The notes under the pieces were generated by a model that was not told the DNA's origin, searched no databases, and was given only the letters and a program-made list of their open reading frames with translations. Position numbers and translations under genes: made by a program. From positions 1-28,094 of the forward strand of contig JAZUMK010000025.1 of NCBI GenBank assembly GCA_045603585.1: a stretch of DNA of 28,094 nt. Direction: 5' to 3'. Position 1 is the stretch's first letter, and each line of letters starts with the position of its first letter. Origin of the DNA: SFEL01 sp045603585. Its GTDB lineage: Bacteria; Bacillota; Clostridia; Christensenellales; CAG-138. This document shows, one piece after another, positions 13,707 to 20,132 of the stretch.

Positions 13707-13752
13707 GATTGCAAAAAACTATAATCAAATAATTGTGTAAAGGATGGATATC

Positions 13753-15087
13753 ATGAGGAACATCAAGCTTCTGCTTAGGCAGCACGTAGGTGCCCCCTGC
13801 GCTGCAATCGTCAAGGCTGGCGATAAGGTAGAAAAGGGTACTCTGGTTGCTACCCCCACCGGCCTCGGCGCCAACATCTTCTCCTCCGTTTACGGCGTAG
13901 TAGAAGAAGTTACCGAGGATGCTATCATCATCAAGCCCGATGCTGAACAGCCCGACAAGTACATTCCCATCAAGAAGTCCGAAAACAAGCTGGACATGGT
14001 TAAAGAAGCCGGTATCGTCGGCATGGGCGGCGCAGGCTTCCCCACCGGCGTAAAGCTGGGCGCAAACCTTGAAGGCGGCTACATTCTGGTAAACGCAGCA
14101 GAATGCGAGCCCGGTCTCAAGCACAACGTAAAGCAGCTTGAAGAGCAGGCCGAAAAGACCGTACGCGGCGTAGAATACTGCATGGAGATCTCCAACGCCT
14201 CCAAGGGTATCTTTGCCATCAAGAAGAAGAACGCAAAGGCTATCAGCGCCGTAAAGGCCGCTATCAAGGATAAGCCCAACATCAGTATCCATCTCCTTCC
14301 CGACATATACCCCATGGGCGAAGAGCGCGCAGTAGTTCGTGAGTGCCTGGATATCCTCCTTGACCCCACCCAGCTGCCCTCCGCCGCAAAGGCAAACGTA
14401 CTTAACGCCGAGACCATCCTGCGCGTAGCCGAGGCTATCGAGGATCAGAAGCCCTGCATCTACAAGAACATCTCCGTTCTTGGCAAGCTCAACGGCGGCG
14501 CCGAAGCACGCTGCTTCATGGATATGCCTGTTGGCATCAACGTTGAAGACCTCGTAGAAATGGCTGGCGGCATCGACGGCGAATACGGCGAGATCATCAT
14601 GGGCGGCCCCTTCACCGGTAAGGCCTGTGAAATCGACGCTCCCACCACCAAGACCACCGGCGGTGTTATCGTAACCATCCCCTTCCCCGATCTTCACGGC
14701 GCCAAGGTTGGCCTGCTGGTATGTGCCTGCGGCGGCAACGAAGAGCGTATGCGTGACATCTGCGCCAAGATGAACGGCGAAGTAGTATCCGTAACCCAGT
14801 GCAAGCAGGCTGTAGCAAACAAGCCCGGCGGACCCCTCAAGTGCGAGAACCCCGGCAACTGCCCCGGCCAGATCGCAAAGGTTATGGAAATGAAGCGCGC
14901 AGGCGCCGAGTACCTCATCATCGGCAACTGCTCCGACTGCTCCAACACCGTAACCACTTGCGGCACCCTCAAGATGGGCCTCAAGCTGTTCCACCAGACC
15001 GACCACGTAATGCGTACCATCGGTCACTCCCTCTATCGCAAGCTCACCGTTTCCAAGAGCGTAGAGCAGGATCTGAGCGAGTTCTAA
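13753..15087 (+). CDS. prdC: RnfC-like electron-transfer protein of proline reductase
   Basis: A 444-residue RnfC/NuoF-related protein that is thought to pass electrons from NADH to the proline reductase. The N-terminus, LLLRQHVGAPCAAIVKAGD, is the RnfC-type start; GIVGMGGAGFPTGVKLG and NAAECEPGLKHN are the flavin/nucleotide-binding core. The C-terminal half is cysteine-rich: VCACGGNEE, KCENPGNCPGQ and GNCSDCSNTVTTCG. I recall some PrdC relatives as selenoproteins; here there is no in-frame TGA, and the positions are cysteine. I chose the ATG at 13753 because AAAGGATGG lies just upstream; an ATG nine bases earlier is too close to that site. It is first in the run prdC-prdA-small gene-prdB, 120 bases before prdA. 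Confidence 0.9.
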   Translation: MRNIKLLLRQHVGAPCAAIVKAGDKVEKGTLVATPTGLGANIFSSVYGVVEEVTEDAIIIKPDAEQPDKYIPIKKSENKLDMVKEAGIVGMGGAGFPTGVKLGANLEGGYILVNAAECEPGLKHNVKQLEEQAEKTVRGVEYCMEISNASKGIFAIKKKNAKAISAVKAAIKDKPNISIHLLPDIYPMGEERAVVRECLDILLDPTQLPSAAKANVLNAETILRVAEAIEDQKPCIYKNISVLGKLNGGAEARCFMDMPVGINVEDLVEMAGGIDGEYGEIIMGGPFTGKACEIDAPTTKTTGGVIVTIPFPDLHGAKVGLLVCACGGNEERMRDICAKMNGEVVSVTQCKQAVANKPGGPLKCENPGNCPGQIAKVMEMKRAGAEYLIIGNCSDCSNTVTTCGTLKMGLKLFHQTDHVMRTIGHSLYRKLTVSKSVEQDLSEF

Positions 15088-15104
15088 TCCGTCAAACCGC
15101 CAAA

Positions 15105-15123
15105 GGGGGAGAAAGCCTCCCCC
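15105..15123 (+). other. hairpin between prdC and prdA
   Basis: GGGGGAG (15105-15111) pairs with CTCCCCC (15117-15123). No T run follows, so it looks like an RNA stability or processing site more than a terminator. Confidence 0.45.
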
Positions 15124-15152
15124 CGAGGCACACCAAATTACTTTGTGGTTTA

Positions 15153-15177
15153 ACTTAAGCTAAGCCAATACTTAAGT
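15153..15177. promoter_or_regulatory. inverted repeat upstream of prdA
   Basis: ACTTAAG (15153-15159) and CTTAAGT (15171-15177) are perfect inverted halves 11 bases apart, just before TATAAT (15184-15189) and the AGGAGG of prdA. It could be an operator or a weak hairpin. Confidence 0.35.
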
Positions 15178-15207
15178 GCCAAATATAATTCATATAGGAG
15201 GAATACT

Positions 15208-17055
15208 ATGTCTATTTCAGCCGAATACGCACAGGCTCACAAAAATGACCCAGCGGTATTGTGCTGCAGAGCTGAAGCTGGCGTTGTGCTGTCCGAGCAC
15301 AACCTCGAAGACCCTGCCATCTTTGATGATCTGGTAGAGTCCGGCCTGCTCAATCTCGACGGCGCTGTTACCATCGGTCAGGCTCTGGGCGCAACCCTCA
15401 CCAAGACCGCCGACTCCCTCACTCCCCTCACCGCCGACCTGCTGGAAGGCATGAAGGCCGTTGAGGCCGAAGCCGCTCCCGTTGTGGAAGAAGCTGCCCC
15501 CGTGGCCGCAGTTGCTGCTCCCGCTGCAGTAGCCGCCCCCGCCGGCACCCTGAAGATCCACATTGACGAGGGCAAGGGCATCGACCTTGAGATCCCCGTA
15601 GGTGCTTTTGCTGGCGCCGCCGCCGCTCCCGCCGCTGTTGTAGCAGCTCCCGCTGCTGCCGCTGCCGCTGAGGCTGCTGCTGTTGTTGGCGAGGAGAAGG
15701 TAGTTCGCTCCCTCACCCGTAAGCACTTCAACATCACCGAAGTAAAGCGCGGTCCCGAGACCAAGATCGAAGGCACCACCCTTTACATCCGCGAAGGCAT
15801 CGAGGCTGAGTGCACCGCATCTCAGGAACTCGTACTTGACTTCAAGATCGACATCGTAACTCCCGCTGAGTACAACACCTACTCCGAGACCATCATGGAC
15901 GTTCAGCCCATCGCCACCAAGGAAGGCGACGACGAGCTGGGCTACGGCACCACCCGCGTACTGGATGGCGTTGTAATGATGATCACCGGCGTTGACGAAG
16001 ACGGCGTTCAGGTTGGCGAATTCGGTTCTTCCGAAGGCATCCTGGAAGAGAACATCATGTGGGGTCGTCCCGGCTGTCCCGAGAAGGGCGAAATCTTCAT
16101 CAAGACCTTCGCCGTGATCAAGGCCAAGACCAACATGACTCGTCCCGGCCCTCTGGCTATCCACACCGCTTCCGACATCATCACCCAGGAAATCCGCGTA
16201 GCTCTGAAGAAGCTGGACGAAAGCCTCGTAGTAGCTACCGAACAGTTCGACCAGGTTCGTCGCCCCGGCAAGAAGAAGGTCGTTATCTGCAAGGAAATCA
16301 TGGGTCAGGGCGCAATGCACGACAACCTGCTCCTCCCCATGGAACCCGTTGGCATCCTCGGCGGTAAGCCCAACGTAGACCTTGGTAACGTTCCTGTTGT
16401 TATGAGCCCCCTCGAGGTTCTGGACGGCGCTATCCATGCTCTTACCTGCATCGGACCCGCTTCCAAGGAAATGTCCCGTCACTACTGGCGTGAGCCCCTC
16501 GTTCTCGAGTGCCTGCATGACCCCGAGATCGACCTCTGCGGCGTAGTATTCGTAGGTTCCCCCCAGATCAACGGCGAGAAGTTCTACGTATCCCGTCGTC
16601 TCGGCCAGACCGTAGAGTCCATGGACGTTGACGGTGCCTTCATCACCACCGAAGGTTTCGGTAACAACCACGTTGACTTCGCTTCCCACCACGAGCAGAT
16701 CGGCCAGCGCGGCATCCCCGTAGTTGGTATGTCCTTCTGCGCCGTACAGGGTGCTCTGGTTGTTGGTAACAAGTACATGACTCACATGGTTGACAACAAC
16801 AAGTCCGAAGCCGGTATCGAGAACGAAGTTCTTGCCTGCAACACTCTGTGCCAGGAAGACGCTATCCGTGCTCTTGCCATGCTGAAGGCTCAGATGGCCG
16901 GCGAACCCGTAAAGGCTCCCGAGAAGAAGTGGAACGCCAACGTTAAGGCTACCAACGTTGAGCTGATCGAAGCCGCCCGCGGCGAGAAGATCGCTCTGGT
17001 AGACAACGAGCAGGTTCTGCCCATGAGCGCAAAGCGCAAGGAAAAGTACAACTAA
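15208..17055 (+). CDS. prdA: D-proline reductase proprotein PrdA (pyruvoyl precursor)
   Basis: A 615-residue proprotein of the D-proline reductase, which reductively opens D-proline to 5-aminovalerate. In the known enzyme PrdA is cut before a cysteine that becomes a pyruvoyl group. The fitting site here is HALT-CIGPASK, between Thr413 and Cys414; cutting there would give chains of 413 and 202 residues, which agrees with the roughly 45 and 23 kDa chains described for Clostridium sticklandii. Residues about 88-175 hold an Ala/Pro/Val-rich segment, interrupted by LKIHIDEGKGIDLEIPVG, resembling a flexible linker. The ATG at 15208 is preceded by AGGAGG. Codon use is strongly biased, fitting high expression. 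The next gene starts four bases after the stop. Confidence 0.95.
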   Translation: MSISAEYAQAHKNDPAVLCCRAEAGVVLSEHNLEDPAIFDDLVESGLLNLDGAVTIGQALGATLTKTADSLTPLTADLLEGMKAVEAEAAPVVEEAAPVAAVAAPAAVAAPAGTLKIHIDEGKGIDLEIPVGAFAGAAAAPAAVVAAPAAAAAAEAAAVVGEEKVVRSLTRKHFNITEVKRGPETKIEGTTLYIREGIEAECTASQELVLDFKIDIVTPAEYNTYSETIMDVQPIATKEGDDELGYGTTRVLDGVVMMITGVDEDGVQVGEFGSSEGILEENIMWGRPGCPEKGEIFIKTFAVIKAKTNMTRPGPLAIHTASDIITQEIRVALKKLDESLVVATEQFDQVRRPGKKKVVICKEIMGQGAMHDNLLLPMEPVGILGGKPNVDLGNVPVVMSPLEVLDGAIHALTCIGPASKEMSRHYWREPLVLECLHDPEIDLCGVVFVGSPQINGEKFYVSRRLGQTVESMDVDGAFITTEGFGNNHVDFASHHEQIGQRGIPVVGMSFCAVQGALVVGNKYMTHMVDNNKSEAGIENEVLACNTLCQEDAIRALAMLKAQMAGEPVKAPEKKWNANVKATNVELIEAARGEKIALVDNEQVLPMSAKRKEKYN

Positions 17056-17059
17056 AGAT

Positions 17060-17554
17060 ATGCTAAACTACGGCGATAAAACTATCTACATCGAAGGCGT
17101 GCTGATCGAGATCGGCGACGACTTCGCACGAATGGACGTTAAAGGCAGACTGGGCTGCATCAAGCTTCCCCTGTGGATGTACATTCACGACCATCCTCTG
17201 ATGGTTGGTCAGGAGTTCGGCTGGAACATGAGCTTCCCCGAACAGCTGGGCCCCAAGCCCGCTCCTGCTACCTTCCCCAGATTCTCCTTTGCGAGAGAGG
17301 GGATGTACCTCACCATTGAGGGCAAGGTAAACAGGAGAGACGACTGTGCCGCAGGCATGGAGTTTGTAAACTGTGAAGGCGATTTCGTCTTCCCCATGCG
17401 AATGTTCCTGTGTGACTATGAGATAGTTGAAGGCCAGCCTGTGGGATTCTGCATGACGCCGCCCAAGCAGCTGAGTGCCGAGCCTAACACAAAGTACGTT
17501 AGCAATCTTGATACGTACCATAAACGGCAGGCAGAGATGCAGGCCACCAAATAA
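17060..17554 (+). CDS. small proline reductase cluster protein, function unknown
   Basis: A 164-residue soluble protein between prdA and prdB, starting four bases after the prdA stop and ending 31 bases before prdB, so almost surely in the same transcript and coupled to prdA translation (no strong ribosome site of its own). No signal peptide or membrane helix. It begins YGDKTIYIEGVLIEIGDDFARMDVKGRLG, looks mostly beta-stranded, and has a WNMSFPEQLG stretch and a proline-rich GPKPAPATFPRF loop; conserved-looking cysteines are at CIKLP, DDCAAG, FVNC and FLCDY. It loosely recalls small prd-cluster proteins (a CBO2463/CBO2479-type domain), but I am not sure. It may assist assembly or maturation of PrdA/PrdB; that is inference from position. 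Confidence 0.75.
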   Translation: MLNYGDKTIYIEGVLIEIGDDFARMDVKGRLGCIKLPLWMYIHDHPLMVGQEFGWNMSFPEQLGPKPAPATFPRFSFAREGMYLTIEGKVNRRDDCAAGMEFVNCEGDFVFPMRMFLCDYEIVEGQPVGFCMTPPKQLSAEPNTKYVSNLDTYHKRQAEMQATK

Positions 17555-17585
17555 AAATATTACTTGATTTTTATAGGAGGAAAAA

Positions 17586-18311
17586 ATGAGCTTAACAGTT
17601 GTTAAGGGACTTCAGTCCGAAATCTTCGTTCCCGTTACGCCTCCACCCGTATGGACTCCTGTTACCAAGCAGATTAAGGATATGACCGTAGCTATCGCTA
17701 CCGCTGCTGGTGTACACCATAAGGATGACAAGCGTTTCAACCTTGCAGGCGACTTTACCTGGCGTAAAGTTTATACCAAGGATCCTTCCAGCGACCTGAT
17801 GGTAACCCACGGCGGTTACGACAACGGTGACGTTGTACAGGATATCAACTGCATGTTCCCCATCGACCGTCTGAAGGAGCTGGCTGCTGAGGGTTACATC
17901 AAGGCAGTAGCCCCCACTCACGCTTGCTTCATGGGCGGCGGCGGTAACCAGGAAAAGTTCCGCAATGAGACCGGCCCCGAAATCGCAAAGATGCTGAAGG
18001 AAGAGGGCGTTGACGCTGTCATTATGACCGCTGGCTGAGGCACCTGCCACCGCTCTGCAGTTCTGGTGCAGAGAGCAATCGAACAGATCGGCATCCCCAC
18101 CATCATCATCGCAGCACTGCCCCCCGTTGTTAAGCAGACTGGTACCCCCCGTGCAGTAGCTCCCCTCGTACCCATGGGCGCTAACGCCGGTGCACCTAAC
18201 AACCCCGAGCAGCAGACCGCTATCGTAAAGGCTACTCTCGAGCAGCTGATCGAGATCGACACCGTCGGCAAGATCGTTCCCCTGCCCTTCGAGTATCAGG
18301 CCAAGGTCTAA
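17586..18311 (+). CDS. prdB: D-proline reductase selenoprotein subunit PrdB (UGA = Sec151)
   Basis: One selenoprotein of 241 residues read through a TGA at 18036-18038. The frame on both sides is one continuous PrdB sequence: VDAVIMTAG, Sec, GTCHRSAVLVQRAIEQIG, ending EYQAKV. The Sec lies in an U-x-x-C motif, as in known PrdB, and would attack D-proline with the pyruvoyl chain of PrdA. A SECIS-like hairpin follows the TGA, and a selenocysteine tRNA gene lies 4.6 kb upstream. The ATG at 17586 has TAGGAGG upstream. Other visible parts are THGGYDNGDVVQDINCMFP and HACFMGGGGNQEKF. Standard gene callers would stop at 18038 and call a second gene from 18066; both are pieces of this one. A strong terminator follows at 18322. 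Confidence 0.95.
18036..18076 (+). promoter_or_regulatory. bacterial SECIS element in prdB
   Basis: Downstream of the TGA, CTCTGCA (18053-18059) pairs perfectly with TGCAGAG (18067-18073). The 7-base loop GTTCTGG begins with GU, as in known bacterial SECIS loops, and lies about 22 bases past the UGA, the right distance for SelB. Confidence 0.85.
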
Positions 18312-18321
18312 ACTCAAATAC

Positions 18322-18352
18322 AAAAGAGGCTTCTTCGGAAGCCTCTTTTTTT
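18322..18352 (+). terminator. Rho-independent terminator of the prd operon
   Basis: AAAAGAGGCTTC (18322-18333), a TTCG loop, GAAGCCTCTTTT (18338-18349) and a T run: a strong intrinsic terminator 11 bases after prdB. Confidence 0.92.
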
Positions 18353-18353
18353 G

Positions 18354-18562
18354 CGCTTCGCTTTCGCGAAAAACCTTTTGGGTTTTCCGCGAGGGGCGCG
18401 CAAGTGCAAGGCACGTGCGCGATAATATCCCTTACGGGGGTTTTTACATGATTTTCTTATGACAGCTGCGGCTGTCACCGGGCAGAAAATCATGCAAAGA
18501 ACCAAATCCTTGCGGATTTGTTCCGTTTTCGCCACGCATGTGGCCGAAAACGGATTGAAAGC
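18354..18562 (+). repeat. family A structured hairpin-array element (copy 2)
   Basis: AAAACC/GGTTTT first stem; CATGATTTTCT/AGAAAATCATG (18447-18457/18484-18494) enclosing GACAGC-TGCG-GCTGTC (18461-18476); CAAATCC-TTGC-GGATTTG (18503-18520); TCCGTTTTCG/CGAAAACGGA (18522-18531/18545-18554) with a 13-base loop containing CATG. Compared with copy 1 many stem bases differ but still pair. It follows the prd terminator in the prd sense. Confidence 0.85.
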
Positions 18563-18689
18563 CTCGGGCTGGGAATATGCCCTCTCAGTCAGCAAAGCTG
18601 ACAGCTCTCCCTCGTCGTCGCGGATTCCGCTCTGCTCACAGCCATATCCTGCGGATATGCCTTTTCGCACGCTTCGTCGCTCCTCCTCT

Positions 18690-18727
18690 CCGCACAAAAA
18701 CGTCGCTTCGCTTTGGATTTTGTGCGG
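18690..18727 (+). repeat. partial family A element (first stem only)
   Basis: CCGCACAAAA (18690-18699) pairs with TTTTGTGCGG (18718-18727) around the same GTCGCTTCGCTTTG loop sequence seen in copies 1 and 3. The arm sequence is new but fully complementary. Confidence 0.65.
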
Positions 18728-18811
18728 CATCTTTCGCCCCTTGACTCTCCCTATGGGAGAGGTAGCCGAGCGCAGCGAGGTCGGAGAGGGGAAGTGAATA
18801 GTGAAAAGGTT

Positions 18812-18993
18812 AGATATCTATACCCGCCCGCCGCCCTTTTAAGGTAGCTTTTCCTGACGGAAAAGCGAAACGTACTATCGTAAGCATGGGATAATATCAA
18901 TGCTTCATTTTTATGGCAAAGCAAGGATTTCCTTCTATCGTCTTCGCCGTAGGCGAGGATACATTAAAGGGCGGTGGGTGGGTTTAGATAATC
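18812..18993 (-). repeat. family B MITE-like element (left copy)
   Basis: Ends are imperfect inverted repeats: ATCTATACCCGCCCGCCGCC at 18816 onward, and GGGCGGTGGGTGGGTTTAGA near 18969, ending in GATAAT. The interior (palindrome TTTTCCTGACGGAAAA, then sequence through GGCGAGGATACATTAAA) matches the copy at 21404-21646 in reverse complement. No open frame inside looks like a transposase. Confidence 0.75.
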
Positions 18994-19025
18994 CTGCCAA
19001 GCAAGTAGCGTTACCGCAAAAGAAA

Positions 19026-19064
19026 CGGATTGCCACGCTAGCCTTTCGGCTGCCTCGCAATGAC
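19026..19064 (+). repeat. family D REP-like palindromic repeat (copy 4)
   Basis: CGGATTGCCACG then the hairpin TAGCC-tttc-GGCTG and CTCGCAATGACA. Outer bases as in the other three copies; inner hairpin different. Confidence 0.7.
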
Positions 19065-19093
19065 AGATTGATGATGACTGCGGTGTGCTGTCG

Positions 19094-19119
19094 GCGGGCG
19101 ATCACTGATCGCCCCTGCA
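19094..19119 (+). repeat. family C short palindrome (copy 2)
   Basis: GCGGGCGATCA-ctg-ATCGCCCCTGC. Compensated change relative to the copy at 9691. Confidence 0.65.
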
Positions 19120-19136
19120 GTATTTTCACCGCAAGC

Positions 19137-19203
19137 GGACAGTGCGCCCTGTTTTCCGTAAGGAAAACACGCCTTAAAAGGGCGGCGGGCGGGTATAGAT
19201 AAT
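19137..19203 (+). repeat. truncated family B element (right end only)
   Basis: CAGTGCGCCCTG, TTTTCCGTAAGGAAAA, then AAAAGGGCGGCGGGCGGG and TATAGATAAT. Nearly identical to 9806-9873. Four G tracts lie in the end. Confidence 0.7.
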
Positions 19204-19213
19204 ATTTCCCAAT

Positions 19214-19254
19214 ATAAAAAAGCGAAATGGAATTATATCTCCCATTTCGCTTTT
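19214..19254 (-). terminator. terminator of the MFS-galM operon
   Basis: AAAAGCGAAATGG (19218-19230) and CCATTTCGCTTTT (19242-19254) pair fully; on the minus strand a run of T follows. It sits 14 bases past the galM-like stop. Confidence 0.85.
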
Positions 19255-19267
19255 CTTACTCTTTCTG

Positions 19268-20131
19268 CTACTTTTTCGCTCCATCAAAGGCTATGCGGAA
19301 CGTTGCTTTAAAGTCACCCTCCTCCAGCGCAACAAGGCCGGGCTGGGTGGACAGCTCCTCCACTATCCCCTTGCGGGAGGGCAGTGAGCACCAGGGCTCA
19401 ATGCAGAAGAAGGGTGCGTTTGCCATGCGCCACAGCACAAGGTTGTCAAAGTCCCGGTATTCCATGGTGAGAATGGTTTTGCCCGCCTCGTCTACAAGGG
19501 CGGCGGACTTTGGCATGGAGGTGAAGGCCAGACTGTCCTCAAAGGGATAGCCGCCAAGGGGCAGGGTATTGTTTTCCAGCGGATAAGGAGTGCGCTCGCT
19601 CAGCACATAGCCATCCTCAGACAGGGCAACCTTAATAGGCGTTTCGTCCGACAGGAACTTCAGGCTGTAATTGTCGAATTTATCCCCATCCACAGCAAAG
19701 GCGGGATGGGCGCCAAGGCCGAAATACATGGTATAATCGGTGAAGTTTGTAACGTGATAGCGGCAGATGAGGGTATTGCCCTCAAGGAAGTAGTGGATAC
19801 GATAGGCAAACTCAAAGGGGAACACCTTAAGGGTGTCCTCGTCAGAGCGCAGCAGCATTGTGCAGCAGCCTTCCTCTGCCCGTTCCACCGTCATTTCCCG
19901 GGACATAACAAAGCCGTGTTTGGGCAGGGCAAATTCCTGACCGCGGTAGGTGCACTTTCCGTCGGTCAATCGGCCGGTGTAGGGAAAAAGATTGGGCGCA
20001 CGCTTGCCCCAGAAGGCAGGATCGCCCTGCCAGAGGTACTCCCGGCCGGAATTATCCTTTATGGATTGCAGCTCGCCGCCAAGGGTGGAGATCTGTACGG
20101 TGAGAAAATCATTTTTTATGGTAACTGACAT
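19268..20131 (-). CDS. aldose 1-epimerase (galactose mutarotase-like, LacX type)
   Basis: A 287-residue protein of the galactose mutarotase-like superfamily, which interconverts sugar anomers in the cytoplasm. Seen are LFPYTGRL (48-55), KHGFVMSRE (His72), GLGAHPAF (His142) and FCIEPWCS (Glu245), matching the substrate and catalytic positions of LacX-type members. I set the start at 20131 (AAGGAG seven bases upstream); a longer frame to 20158 overlaps the upstream gene and lacks a site. The MFS gene stops one base before this ATG, so they are coupled. The sugar is not known; the transporter next door suggests it works on an imported sugar. Confidence 0.85.
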   Translation of the reverse strand: MSVTIKNDFLTVQISTLGGELQSIKDNSGREYLWQGDPAFWGKRAPNLFPYTGRLTDGKCTYRGQEFALPKHGFVMSREMTVERAEEGCCTMLLRSDEDTLKVFPFEFAYRIHYFLEGNTLICRYHVTNFTDYTMYFGLGAHPAFAVDGDKFDNYSLKFLSDETPIKVALSEDGYVLSERTPYPLENNTLPLGGYPFEDSLAFTSMPKSAALVDEAGKTILTMEYRDFDNLVLWRMANAPFFCIEPWCSLPSRKGIVEELSTQPGLVALEEGDFKATFRIAFDGAKK

Positions 20132-20132
20132 A

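Larger units (their letters stand above)
13406..13752. other. selC-prdC intergenic region
   Basis: After the selC terminator this holds a small GCCCC/GGGGC hairpin (about 13482-13502), the prdC promoter and a structured leader. No gene is seen. Confidence 0.7.
18312..19267. other. 956-base hairpin- and repeat-dense intergenic region
   Basis: Between prdB and the galM-like gene lie, in order: the prd terminator, a family A array, small hairpins (GTCAGC/GCTGAC, CATATCC-tgc-GGATATG, CTCTCCC-tat-GGGAGAG), a lone family A first stem (18690-18727), a full family B element, families D and C, a truncated B end and the galM terminator. No gene is supported on either strand. Confidence 0.75.

Noticed and set aside
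13744..13752. Earlier ATG for prdC at 13744
   Set aside because: The AGGATGG ribosome site overlaps it; spacing fits the ATG at 13753.
15146..15163. Possible sigma-54 site (GG, 10 bases, GC) before prdA
   Set aside because: Only the GG and GC match; the rest of TGGCAC...TTGC is absent. Known prd control by a sigma-54 activator made it tempting.
15217..16785. Long open frame on the minus strand over prdA
   Set aside because: Antisense of a highly biased gene; no known motif or start signal.
18314..18797. Open frames on both strands in the prdB-galM gap, and the similar frames at 9440-9628 and 11614-11916
   Set aside because: They run through hairpin elements whose bases change to keep pairing, not to keep protein sequence; no start sites.
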